A stretch of DNA of 64,000 bases from JAUCQB01 sp964586235 (GTDB lineage: Bacteria; Planctomycetota; Phycisphaerae; UBA1845; PWPN01), in assembly GCA_964586235.1 (NCBI GenBank), contig CAZPIO010000016.1, forward strand, positions 20,394-84,393. The letters are read 5' to 3'. Below are positions 43,226-51,891 of the stretch, piece after piece. Made by a program: the position numbers and the translations under genes. A model generated the notes under the pieces. The model saw only the letters and a program-made list of their open reading frames with translations, was not told the DNA's origin and did no database searches. The first letter of the stretch is position 1, and the number at the start of each line of letters is the position of its first letter.

Positions 43226-45193
43226 GCATGCCGCGTTCTTGTGTCGTCTCCGCGTCTGGTTACAATCTCCGCGAACGACCATGAGAAGACGATCATCATT
43301 TTCAAGTCTGTGGCGATGCGGCAGCGCGGTGCTGGGGCTGGCTGTTCTGGCCGGGTGCGGAGGGCCCATGATCCGGCCGGAGACGGCGCTGCTGGAGCGA
43401 CCTTACGAGTATTCGGACCGTGACTGGGCCCGCGTGCTGCAGGCCCGGGTGCGCAACGGTCTCGTCGACTATGACGGGCTGGCCGCTCATCCGCAGGATC
43501 TCGATCGCTATTACGCGCTGATCAGTGTGACCGGCCCGACAACCACGCCGGACCAGTTTCCGACCCGGGTGGCGGCCGCGGCCTACTGGATCAACGCTTA
43601 TAACGCAATGGTGCTCAAGGCCGTGCTGAGCCGCTATCCGACCAAGTCGATGTATGATCTCGCGCTGCCCAGGCTGGAGAGCGAGTACACTTTCCGGGTG
43701 GACGGGCGGGTCTGCACCCTGGCGGATGTCGAGGCGCAGGTGCTGGCGGTCAGCGGCAACGATGTACGGGTGCTGTTTGCCGCGAGCCGGGCGGCGCTGG
43801 GTACTCCGCCGCTTTCGTCCGAGCCGTACCGGGCCGAGATCCTGGATCGCCAACTGGCAGCCGCGGCGGCGCGGGCCCTGGACGACCCGCACATCATGCG
43901 GATCGAACCGAGCGCGCACTCGATCTACCTCTGGCAGCTCATTCTTCGTCGTCGAGAGGACTTTGAGGACTACTGGCGGAACCGGCGGCGGGCCTCGTCG
44001 GGCAGGCTGCTGGATGCGCTCACCGAACTGTCATCTCTGAAGCGGCGGCGGGCGCTGCAGTCGGCCGCGGGCTATACGTTCCGCGTCATTCCGTTCGACA
44101 GGACGCTGAACGGAGCGCTGCAGCGGGCACAGGTTCCGTGAGCCACTCAACAGGAAGTCCGCTGCATGGCAACGATCGATCCTGCGATTGTCGGCCTTGT
44201 GACCCGCCTGGCGGGCGGCGAGCACTATGCGGCGTACCTGCGCGATACCCTCGTTGCGCTCTGTGAGATCGACACCGCCGCGAGTGCGGACCTGGTGGCG
44301 ACTGCCGCGCGCGAGCAGGCCCTGTTTGACCGGATCCAGCGCGAGGTCGAGAGCATCCTGGGGCGCGGAGCCGCCGTCGAACGGCCGGCGATCAACCCGG
44401 CCATCGCGTCCGAGCCCGCCTACACGCCGCCGGGCTATGCCGCGGGCAAGGATGGACGGGTACCGCCGGCCGGGCAGGTGTACGCCGGGCGTACGAACCT
44501 CGTGGTCATTGTCGGTGGCGGCGACCGTCGGCCGGTTGCCCAGCATGCCCACGTGGATGTCGTGCCGCCGTGGACGCCGCCGCGGGTGGAAGGGGGGCGC
44601 GTCTTTGGCCGTGGCACGTGTGACAACAAGGCCCAGGTGGCGGTGCTGCTCGCTCAGATCAGGCTGCTGGCGGAGTTGGAGGAGCAGTTGGGGCGGCGGG
44701 CCGGCCGTGGGCGGGTGTACCAGTTCGCGATTGACGAGGAGATCGGTGGAAACGGCTCGCTTTCGCTGGCGATGGACCCGCGGTTTGCCGGTTGCCCGAT
44801 GATCGTGCACGAGTGTACCGAGTTGGTGCCGTACTGCGCTCATCGCGGTTGCGTTTACTATCGCTGCCGGCTGTCGTCGGGCGGCGACGGCAGGGCGGTT
44901 GAGCTGTTCCCGTACGTTGTCACCGCTCTGGACGAGGAAGGGCAGCGGCTGCGCGATGAAACGCGGCACCCGTTGTTCGGTGTCGAGCACGTACAGGCCA
45001 ACCCGGGGATTCTCGATGGATTTGGTAGTACGCCGGGGACGGTCTGCGATCGTGTGGCGGTGCTCCTGACCGTTGGCGAGCAGGGCGATCCGCAGGCGAC
45101 AGTTGATGCGATCGAGTCTGGTCTTCGGGAATCACTCGAGGTTTACCTGCGTCTGCACGGAGACAAGACGCGGGATCGCGATCTGGCCAGCGG
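43226..45193 (+). repeat. Exact 1,968-bp direct duplication, copy 1
   Basis: Matches 48051-50018 at a constant offset of 4,825 bp. The DUF547 protein (286 aa) and the first 342 residues of the M20 protein are identical, as are the antisense shadow frames, so the DNA is essentially identical. It begins after a one-base difference (G 43225 / C 48050) and ends where sequences diverge after AGCGG. Confidence 0.9.
43281..44141 (+). CDS. DUF547 lipoprotein, copy 1
   Basis: 286 residues. Lipoprotein signal with lipobox LAVLAGC, Cys as first mature residue. DUF547 signature AYWINAYNAMVLKAVLSRYP, then the AASRAALGTPPLSSEPYRAE segment with an R-A-L-G core. DUF547 function is not established. ATG 43281 is the start of the signal peptide; the frame is open upstream through repeat DNA only. 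The M20 gene follows 24 bp later, so they form a two-gene unit. Identical to 48106-48966. Confidence 0.9.
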   Translation: MRRRSSFSSLWRCGSAVLGLAVLAGCGGPMIRPETALLERPYEYSDRDWARVLQARVRNGLVDYDGLAAHPQDLDRYYALISVTGPTTTPDQFPTRVAAAAYWINAYNAMVLKAVLSRYPTKSMYDLALPRLESEYTFRVDGRVCTLADVEAQVLAVSGNDVRVLFAASRAALGTPPLSSEPYRAEILDRQLAAAAARALDDPHIMRIEPSAHSIYLWQLILRRREDFEDYWRNRRRASSGRLLDALTELSSLKRRRALQSAAGYTFRVIPFDRTLNGALQRAQVP

Positions 45194-45350
45194 ATGGTCT
45201 TTTTGCCTACTCCTCTGCGGCACTTGGCCGGTTGATCTTGAACATGAGAGATTCCAACTTCACTGCGCATCTCCGGGCAGCGGTGATACTTGCCACTCCC
45301 AGGCAAACGGCACTGAGGCTAAACGCGGACGTGCAAAGGTGCACCTTTGA
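44166..45350 (+). pseudogene. M20 metallopeptidase copy 1, truncated at the duplication end
   Basis: The first 342 residues are identical to the intact copy at 48991, including HVDVVPPWTPPRVEGG, GRGTCDNKAQV and FAIDEEIGGNGSL. At 45193/45194 the sequence leaves the gene; the frame runs ~53 more codons through unrelated DNA (Cys/Ser/His-rich, GWSFCLLLCGTW) and stops. The C-terminal ~220 residues with the rest of the catalytic domain are missing. Not expected to be active. Confidence 0.85.
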
Positions 45351-45909
45351 TGGCAATTCCGTGGGTATCGTGTCCGGCAGTTCCGATCTCAGAGTTGACC
45401 ACTGCCTGTTCACCTACGATACTCGCAACCCGGCCGGTCCTACCGATGTCGTCGTTCAAGGCTGGTCGGAGGGGTTTGGTCCGGACCTGACAATGAGTTT
45501 CTGGGACCAGGCTGTGAGCATCACAAATACGATCTTTGACGATGGCTCGATCAGCACAAAGCCGCGAGGCATATACTTGTGTCGTCCGTGCGGTGACGGG
45601 GCGGCCGGCCAGGGACTACCTCTGAACACAACGGTATCCAATTGCAGTTTCAGAGGCAGACACTCGTACGTCTTTAACAATCCACCCTATCCGCCTGACC
45701 CCGTAGATAACGGATATGCCATCTGCGTCGATTTTAACGTCTACCCGCCCACGTCGAAAGTGGCCGCAAACGGCAACTATTGGGGTGTGGACAACCTTGG
45801 CCCCTATGATCCACCGACGTTCGACCCTGGTGGGGCCAGCATCTATACCAGCGCGCACATCGAGGTTACCAGTTTCTTGGACACCGAACCCAGTGGAATT
45901 GGACCATGA
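45194..45909 (+). pseudogene. Right-handed beta-helix protein, N-terminally truncated at the duplication junction
   Basis: In a different frame from the M20 relic, beginning exactly at the junction: GLFAYSSAALGRLILNMRDS, RLNADVQRCTFDGNSVG, SDLRVDHCLFTYDTRNP, VSITNTIFDDGS, TTVSNCSFRGRH, NYWGVDNLGPYDPPTFDPGG. This is a pectate-lyase/NosD-like parallel beta-helix array lacking its start. The stop overlaps ATG 45906 of the next gene as ATGA, showing it was the upstream member of an operon before truncation. Confidence 0.7.
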
Positions 45910-47843
45910 GATCGTTTGGTGAAGACATGTTCTTTCAAGGTTGCCATGATCATCGGTGGCCTATCGTGCTGAGGGGTCTTGTGCTGCTGCTGGTTCCGGC
46001 CATGGCTGTATTCGTGGGTGCGGAGCCAGCACCACCACCCCAGAAAGAACCCGACAGCGCCATCATTGACAAAGCATGTTTCGAGGTGTGGAGGGTGCTC
46101 ACACATATCGAAGCTACCCCAGGTACGGCTCGCGAGGTCATTCGAGAGCGAGAAACGGCCAGAAGGGGTGTCCCGGAGCATCTCCGTACCGATGCCGAAC
46201 TGCGGCAAGGGGCTCTACGACATTTGCGGCGAGAGTGGCAGGCGATCTGGGAGGCTCGTCGAAAAGACCTGTCGCTGGACGAACCGCCTTTGCTGTGGGA
46301 CGCGGTTCGTCGGCACTCTCGTTCTCAAGAACTCCTCATTGGACAAGCGAGCATGGTGGACATCGGGCCCGATGAGATCCGTCCTGCCCCGGACCCTCGC
46401 GACGACAGAGGGGCGATCCTGGCTGCAACTGCGAATTCTCCCGCCGAAAGAAAGGTGGCACTGCTGAGGGCAATCCTTTGCCCGCCATCTCTACCGAACG
46501 CATGGCCGCCGGTGATTCGCTACGCTGCGAGCCTTCCGGAGCCTCGGTTCCCTCCGGATATCCCGCTCGAGATGAGGCTCGTGACTGCCGAGCAATGGCA
46601 GTGGCTCTGCACGGAGTTCGATCCGCAACTGGCCTCGGCTCTGGTGGACTTTGTCACCTCACCCGAGGGGAAATCCTCTGCCATCAGTGTCGCCTACACC
46701 TTGTTCGTGCATGACGGCAGAGTGGCTATGCTCATATCACCTGCTGACGCCCACCGATTGTTGACGAAGTCGCCTTCCGGAGCGATCGAGACAGTTATGG
46801 GAATGTGGAAGGCTTTTTCCTTCGAGAATTCCCACCTGCAATCGCTGAAGACAGCGGTATTTGAGGCGGATGTGCCCGCAAGCGTTCAGGAGGCAGTTGC
46901 GGCGGCAATGATCGGGGATCGTAAATTCGTCGGGATAGTTTTCGATCTACCCTCGGGCAGTCGCTCCGAGCGGATGAGGAAGGCAGTACTGGAGAGTTAT
47001 CGTCGTCAGCAAAAGGCGCTGCCGAGGGAGATCGCCTGGGACAGGCTGGCTGGCGAATCGCGGTTCTCGGCGGAAACGCGTCGGCTGATCTCGGAGGTGC
47101 TGACGGCCGAGGCCGCTCGCCAGAATACCGCCCGCTCGGACTACCAGAATCTCTGGGGAGGCGATCACGATGAATATGAGAGTGATCGGGCCCAGAGGAT
47201 GGCACCGTCGGTTAACGTCGCGTATATCAGCGAGCAGCTCAAGCGGTTGGAAAGGGGCGAGATCCAGATGACGCCGGAGAGCCGGGAGTACCTTGAGACT
47301 ATACTGCTCAGTTACCGTGCCGGTCGTGCTCAATTCGACTTGAAAGCATTTGCCAGGGCCGTGAAGCGATACGCAGTCTCGAACGAGGGGCGTTTGCCGG
47401 CAAGCAAGAAAAACCTGACTGGTCTTCCGGAGGACGTTGCGCTGGACAATATTCTGTACTTCCCTGTTGGCAGCCGGCCGCTGCCAAGCTCACAGGTTCC
47501 CTTTGTCATCGCGATTGCCAGTAATCTAAGTGACGAGAAAGGTCCCCAGTTTGGCTCATTTGCCCTCATGTCAGACGGGCAGATAACACGCACAGGCCAG
47601 GGGAAAGTGTTCGCGGACTTTTGGCGGAGATCCAACGCCAATCGCCGGGCACTGGGGCTTCCGGAGGTGGCGGATACAGAGTTGGGTGCCATAAGGGCAT
47701 GGCTGGTCCCCCAGACTCAGCCTCACACGCAACCGACCCAGCCGAGCCCGACCACGCAGCCCGGTAGCTCGAACGCGGACAACCAAGGAAGTGTCGAGCG
47801 TGGACGCAGGGTCGAAAAAAGGGTCAGAAGCCATTGTCAGTAA
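45906..47843 (+). CDS. Large secreted protein of unknown function
   Basis: 645 residues. A hydrophobic N-terminal segment (LRGLVLLLVPAMAVFVGAE) suggests a signal peptide or anchor, followed by a Pro/Glu-rich linker and a helical, charged body with HEAT-like stretches. The C terminus is Thr/Pro/Gln-rich (PHTQPTQPSPTTQPG) and then runs into a dispersed repeat (from 47818), so the last ~9 residues are repeat-encoded. No family recognised. ATG overlaps the beta-helix stop as ATGA. Confidence 0.7.
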   Translation: MRSFGEDMFFQGCHDHRWPIVLRGLVLLLVPAMAVFVGAEPAPPPQKEPDSAIIDKACFEVWRVLTHIEATPGTAREVIRERETARRGVPEHLRTDAELRQGALRHLRREWQAIWEARRKDLSLDEPPLLWDAVRRHSRSQELLIGQASMVDIGPDEIRPAPDPRDDRGAILAATANSPAERKVALLRAILCPPSLPNAWPPVIRYAASLPEPRFPPDIPLEMRLVTAEQWQWLCTEFDPQLASALVDFVTSPEGKSSAISVAYTLFVHDGRVAMLISPADAHRLLTKSPSGAIETVMGMWKAFSFENSHLQSLKTAVFEADVPASVQEAVAAAMIGDRKFVGIVFDLPSGSRSERMRKAVLESYRRQQKALPREIAWDRLAGESRFSAETRRLISEVLTAEAARQNTARSDYQNLWGGDHDEYESDRAQRMAPSVNVAYISEQLKRLERGEIQMTPESREYLETILLSYRAGRAQFDLKAFARAVKRYAVSNEGRLPASKKNLTGLPEDVALDNILYFPVGSRPLPSSQVPFVIAIASNLSDEKGPQFGSFALMSDGQITRTGQGKVFADFWRRSNANRRALGLPEVADTELGAIRAWLVPQTQPHTQPTQPSPTTQPGSSNADNQGSVERGRRVEKRVRSHCQ

Positions 47844-47859
47844 AGGTGCCAAAAGGAGG
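47818..47859 (+). repeat. Dispersed AGGGGTCA..AAGCCATT..GGTG element, copy 2
   Basis: About 42 bp, mostly matching 16611-16653. It overlaps the 3' end of the preceding gene (47843). Confidence 0.6.
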
Positions 47860-48050
47860 TCACGTTCGTTCGTATCCTCGGTGTTCGCCACGAGCCTGGT
47901 CGCCGTGGCGACCCTGCCCGCCGCGGCGGGCGAATCTTGTCGCAGACCGATACTCCGTAGTTCAACGCTCTTTCGCGTCCTCGCACGAACAGACCAGGGC
48001 TTCCGCCGAAAAGGGCTCGGAGCGACGCTGAGGGCCGGCAGCATCGTCCC

Positions 48051-50018
48051 GCATGCCGCGTTCTTGTGTCGTCTCCGCGTCTGGTTACAATCTCCGCGAA
48101 CGACCATGAGAAGACGATCATCATTTTCAAGTCTGTGGCGATGCGGCAGCGCGGTGCTGGGGCTGGCTGTTCTGGCCGGGTGCGGAGGGCCCATGATCCG
48201 GCCGGAGACGGCGCTGCTGGAGCGACCTTACGAGTATTCGGACCGTGACTGGGCCCGCGTGCTGCAGGCCCGGGTGCGCAACGGTCTCGTCGACTATGAC
48301 GGGCTGGCCGCTCATCCGCAGGATCTCGATCGCTATTACGCGCTGATCAGTGTGACCGGCCCGACAACCACGCCGGACCAGTTTCCGACCCGGGTGGCGG
48401 CCGCGGCCTACTGGATCAACGCTTATAACGCAATGGTGCTCAAGGCCGTGCTGAGCCGCTATCCGACCAAGTCGATGTATGATCTCGCGCTGCCCAGGCT
48501 GGAGAGCGAGTACACTTTCCGGGTGGACGGGCGGGTCTGCACCCTGGCGGATGTCGAGGCGCAGGTGCTGGCGGTCAGCGGCAACGATGTACGGGTGCTG
48601 TTTGCCGCGAGCCGGGCGGCGCTGGGTACTCCGCCGCTTTCGTCCGAGCCGTACCGGGCCGAGATCCTGGATCGCCAACTGGCAGCCGCGGCGGCGCGGG
48701 CCCTGGACGACCCGCACATCATGCGGATCGAACCGAGCGCGCACTCGATCTACCTCTGGCAGCTCATTCTTCGTCGTCGAGAGGACTTTGAGGACTACTG
48801 GCGGAACCGGCGGCGGGCCTCGTCGGGCAGGCTGCTGGATGCGCTCACCGAACTGTCATCTCTGAAGCGGCGGCGGGCGCTGCAGTCGGCCGCGGGCTAT
48901 ACGTTCCGCGTCATTCCGTTCGACAGGACGCTGAACGGAGCGCTGCAGCGGGCACAGGTTCCGTGAGCCACTCAACAGGAAGTCCGCTGCATGGCAACGA
49001 TCGATCCTGCGATTGTCGGCCTTGTGACCCGCCTGGCGGGCGGCGAGCACTATGCGGCGTACCTGCGCGATACCCTCGTTGCGCTCTGTGAGATCGACAC
49101 CGCCGCGAGTGCGGACCTGGTGGCGACTGCCGCGCGCGAGCAGGCCCTGTTTGACCGGATCCAGCGCGAGGTCGAGAGCATCCTGGGGCGCGGAGCCGCC
49201 GTCGAACGGCCGGCGATCAACCCGGCCATCGCGTCCGAGCCCGCCTACACGCCGCCGGGCTATGCCGCGGGCAAGGATGGACGGGTACCGCCGGCCGGGC
49301 AGGTGTACGCCGGGCGTACGAACCTCGTGGTCATTGTCGGTGGCGGCGACCGTCGGCCGGTTGCCCAGCATGCCCACGTGGATGTCGTGCCGCCGTGGAC
49401 GCCGCCGCGGGTGGAAGGGGGGCGCGTCTTTGGCCGTGGCACGTGTGACAACAAGGCCCAGGTGGCGGTGCTGCTCGCTCAGATCAGGCTGCTGGCGGAG
49501 TTGGAGGAGCAGTTGGGGCGGCGGGCCGGCCGTGGGCGGGTGTACCAGTTCGCGATTGACGAGGAGATCGGTGGAAACGGCTCGCTTTCGCTGGCGATGG
49601 ACCCGCGGTTTGCCGGTTGCCCGATGATCGTGCACGAGTGTACCGAGTTGGTGCCGTACTGCGCTCATCGCGGTTGCGTTTACTATCGCTGCCGGCTGTC
49701 GTCGGGCGGCGACGGCAGGGCGGTTGAGCTGTTCCCGTACGTTGTCACCGCTCTGGACGAGGAAGGGCAGCGGCTGCGCGATGAAACGCGGCACCCGTTG
49801 TTCGGTGTCGAGCACGTACAGGCCAACCCGGGGATTCTCGATGGATTTGGTAGTACGCCGGGGACGGTCTGCGATCGTGTGGCGGTGCTCCTGACCGTTG
49901 GCGAGCAGGGCGATCCGCAGGCGACAGTTGATGCGATCGAGTCTGGTCTTCGGGAATCACTCGAGGTTTACCTGCGTCTGCACGGAGACAAGACGCGGGA
50001 TCGCGATCTGGCCAGCGG
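48051..50018 (+). repeat. Exact 1,968-bp direct duplication, copy 2
   Basis: Counterpart of 43226-45193 (offset 4,825 bp). It continues without a break into the intact 3' part of the M20 gene, so this copy is the likely original. Confidence 0.9.
48106..48966 (+). CDS. DUF547 lipoprotein, copy 2
   Basis: Identical in all 286 residues to 43281-44141, with lipobox LAVLAGC and AYWINAYNAM. This copy is followed 24 bp later by the intact M20 gene and so is the complete unit. Confidence 0.9.
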   Translation: MRRRSSFSSLWRCGSAVLGLAVLAGCGGPMIRPETALLERPYEYSDRDWARVLQARVRNGLVDYDGLAAHPQDLDRYYALISVTGPTTTPDQFPTRVAAAAYWINAYNAMVLKAVLSRYPTKSMYDLALPRLESEYTFRVDGRVCTLADVEAQVLAVSGNDVRVLFAASRAALGTPPLSSEPYRAEILDRQLAAAAARALDDPHIMRIEPSAHSIYLWQLILRRREDFEDYWRNRRRASSGRLLDALTELSSLKRRRALQSAAGYTFRVIPFDRTLNGALQRAQVP

Positions 50019-50679
50019 CCGCACCAGACTCGAACGTCATTTCAATGTGCAATCGGCTCCGCAGTTGGGGCCTTCGGCATTTCGCATCGACGTTTTCGGA
50101 ATCGGCGGGCACATGGGGTCCCTGTCGGAGTGCGACAACGCCATCACCAAGGCGGCGTACATGCTTCGCGGGATCCTCGATTCATCGGACGGCCGGTTCA
50201 ATGATGCGAAGATTCGACCGGCTGAGGCGGATGAGGGGGCGGTCGCAGGGGTCGTGATCGAGGGCGGGCAGGGGTTCACACCCTGCCACCGGATGGAGGA
50301 TGTGAAAGCTCGCCTGCTGGCGGCGGCCCGGCGGGGGGCCAGGGACTACTGCGCGGCTCGCGGCATCCGTTTTGATGAGGGCATGATCGAGATCGGTTTC
50401 GACCGGCTGCACAACGACGCGTATGCCGCCGACCCGGACATCGAGCCGATGCAGGCCCTGTTGGCCGCGCGGAAGGCAGTCGGGCTGCCGCCCGTCGAGA
50501 TTGTCGGTTGGCGGACCAGTTGCGACGCCCGGTTGTACCATGCTCGGGGCTATCCGGTGGCCATCTTCGGCGCCGGCCGTCTGGATGTTGCTCACAGCGA
50601 CCACGAATACGTCGATATTGCCGATGTGCAGAAGGCCCTGGCGGTCAGCACGCTGGCAGTGTGGAGCATGATCGGGTAG
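48991..50679 (+). CDS. M20-family metallopeptidase, intact copy
   Basis: 562 residues, longer than most M20 enzymes. Metal-site motifs: QHAHVDVVPPWTP (His/Asp), GRGTCDNKAQVAVLL (Asp), QFAIDEEIGGNGSLSL (Glu-Glu). The dimerisation domain includes FRIDVFGIGGHMGSLSECDN; the end has GWRTSCDARLYHARGYPVAI and HSDHEYVDIADVQKAL with the last His. No clear signal peptide. It follows the DUF547 lipoprotein gene and may process small peptide or amide substrates. Substrate unknown. Confidence 0.9.
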   Translation: MATIDPAIVGLVTRLAGGEHYAAYLRDTLVALCEIDTAASADLVATAAREQALFDRIQREVESILGRGAAVERPAINPAIASEPAYTPPGYAAGKDGRVPPAGQVYAGRTNLVVIVGGGDRRPVAQHAHVDVVPPWTPPRVEGGRVFGRGTCDNKAQVAVLLAQIRLLAELEEQLGRRAGRGRVYQFAIDEEIGGNGSLSLAMDPRFAGCPMIVHECTELVPYCAHRGCVYYRCRLSSGGDGRAVELFPYVVTALDEEGQRLRDETRHPLFGVEHVQANPGILDGFGSTPGTVCDRVAVLLTVGEQGDPQATVDAIESGLRESLEVYLRLHGDKTRDRDLASGRTRLERHFNVQSAPQLGPSAFRIDVFGIGGHMGSLSECDNAITKAAYMLRGILDSSDGRFNDAKIRPAEADEGAVAGVVIEGGQGFTPCHRMEDVKARLLAAARRGARDYCAARGIRFDEGMIEIGFDRLHNDAYAADPDIEPMQALLAARKAVGLPPVEIVGWRTSCDARLYHARGYPVAIFGAGRLDVAHSDHEYVDIADVQKALAVSTLAVWSMIG

Positions 50680-50766
50680 ATCGGGCTTTGCCCGCAAGTC
50701 GGAGACGCGGAGAGACCCGCCGCGGCGGGTAAACTTCGACGCGGGGACGCGGAGAAGGATAGCGGA

Positions 50767-50803
50767 CGGGTGGCCCAAGTCCTCTGGACTTGGGCTCGCG
50801 ATT
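50767..50803 (+). repeat. REP family A (CGGGTGGCCC-stem-GGGCTCGCGATT), copy 1
   Basis: CGGGTGGCCC flank, inverted arms AAGTCC/GGACTT around TCT, then GGGCTCGCGATT. Confidence 0.65.
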
Positions 50804-50845
50804 GCTGTTTTAGAGGGAAGCCATGCCAACGCAAGTTGTCTGCTG

Positions 50846-50884
50846 AATCGAGCCCCCAGGTTCAGGAAGAACCTGAGCGCCCGC
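50846..50884 (-). repeat. REP family A, copy 2 (diverged)
   Basis: Minus strand: GCGGGCGCTC flank, arms AGGTTC/GAACCT, then a GGGGGCTCGATT end. Same architecture as copy 1 with changed stem. Confidence 0.6.
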
Positions 50885-50940
50885 AAGACCGGCCGGTTCG
50901 TTTTGCACCGTCGCCGCTGGCTTCAGCTCAACGCCCGATC

Positions 50941-51723
50941 TCATTTCCCGAACAGCTTTCCCCAGAACCCACGCTTGGTTCGCGGCGGCTCCGGCGAAGC
51001 GGGTGGAACGGCGTAGCTTCCTCCCGCAACAGCGAGCAGATTCACGATCGCCCGATGGCTCTCCGGATCAAAGCGTGCCACGGCGGCGACGGCATCCTGG
51101 TTCTTGAGCAGATTGTCGATCGCATTGAGAGTGTTCGGGTTGCCGTTGATCAGTCCTTCTGCGAATTCACGTTCCTGCTTGAGCGTGGGCCGGCTCGGGT
51201 GTTCGATCTTCGCAGTCCGGGCGTACGAATCGAATTGGCGAAGCAGACTGTCAGAGCCGGCTGGGTCATATTTGCAGAGCGTCACCATTGCGTAGGAAGA
51301 GGTGTTCCAGTACTCACCGTCGATCGTCCGCGCGACCACCTTTCTGAGAAGCGAGAGGGCCGGCTCGCGCGAAGCCTCCCGCCAGCACCAGCGAGTCGCC
51401 GCAAACACGATGTCTTCCACGACGGACTGACAATAGAGCCGCTCGATGTTGTCCGGCGGCAGACGAGCGTCGCGGATGGCCTCTTTCTCAAAGAGGCTCT
51501 CCAGCAATGAAGTCTCGTCGGTCTGAAGGTAGCCGGCCAGGCAGGCGGCAAGCTTGCGGTGCGTGTAGTCCTCGCTCTCCGATTCCGTGCGAACGATGGC
51601 CAGGGCGGCATCAGGTTGGCTCGCCAGAGGCCCAAGCACGGCGCCTGCGTGGCCGCTCTTGGTCAGTTCGAAGAGCCAGTCGGACAGTTCGTTCCATTTC
51701 GACACCAGCGCGGATTCTTCCAT
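50941..51723 (-). CDS. Helical protein of unknown function with basic amphipathic tail
   Basis: 260 residues, no signal peptide. Armadillo/HEAT-like helices (AGAVLGPLASQPDAALAIV, SHRAIVNLLAVAGGS). The C terminus PRTKRGFWGKLFGK is a basic amphipathic tail that may bind membranes. ATG 51723 follows CAGGAG. It is flanked by REP repeats on both sides, so no operon partner is obvious. No family named. Confidence 0.7.
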   Translation of the reverse strand: MEESALVSKWNELSDWLFELTKSGHAGAVLGPLASQPDAALAIVRTESESEDYTHRKLAACLAGYLQTDETSLLESLFEKEAIRDARLPPDNIERLYCQSVVEDIVFAATRWCWREASREPALSLLRKVVARTIDGEYWNTSSYAMVTLCKYDPAGSDSLLRQFDSYARTAKIEHPSRPTLKQEREFAEGLINGNPNTLNAIDNLLKNQDAVAAVARFDPESHRAIVNLLAVAGGSYAVPPASPEPPRTKRGFWGKLFGK

Positions 51724-51814
51724 AGCAGACCAACTCCTGCGATCCCGAACCGCGGTCCCATGTCTCCTCGATAGCCTCCCAGGGCGAAGCCATGCTATCG
51801 CGGGTCATGCGCCG

Positions 51815-51853
51815 AATCGAGAGCCCCGGTTCAGGAAGAACCTGGGCCACCCG
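51815..51853 (-). repeat. REP family A, copy 3
   Basis: Minus strand: CGGGTGGCCCAGGTTC, short loop, GAACCGGGGCTCTCGATT. Confidence 0.65.
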
Positions 51854-51891
51854 ACACATGGAGACCTGCGTGCGGAGCACGCCCTACCCCG

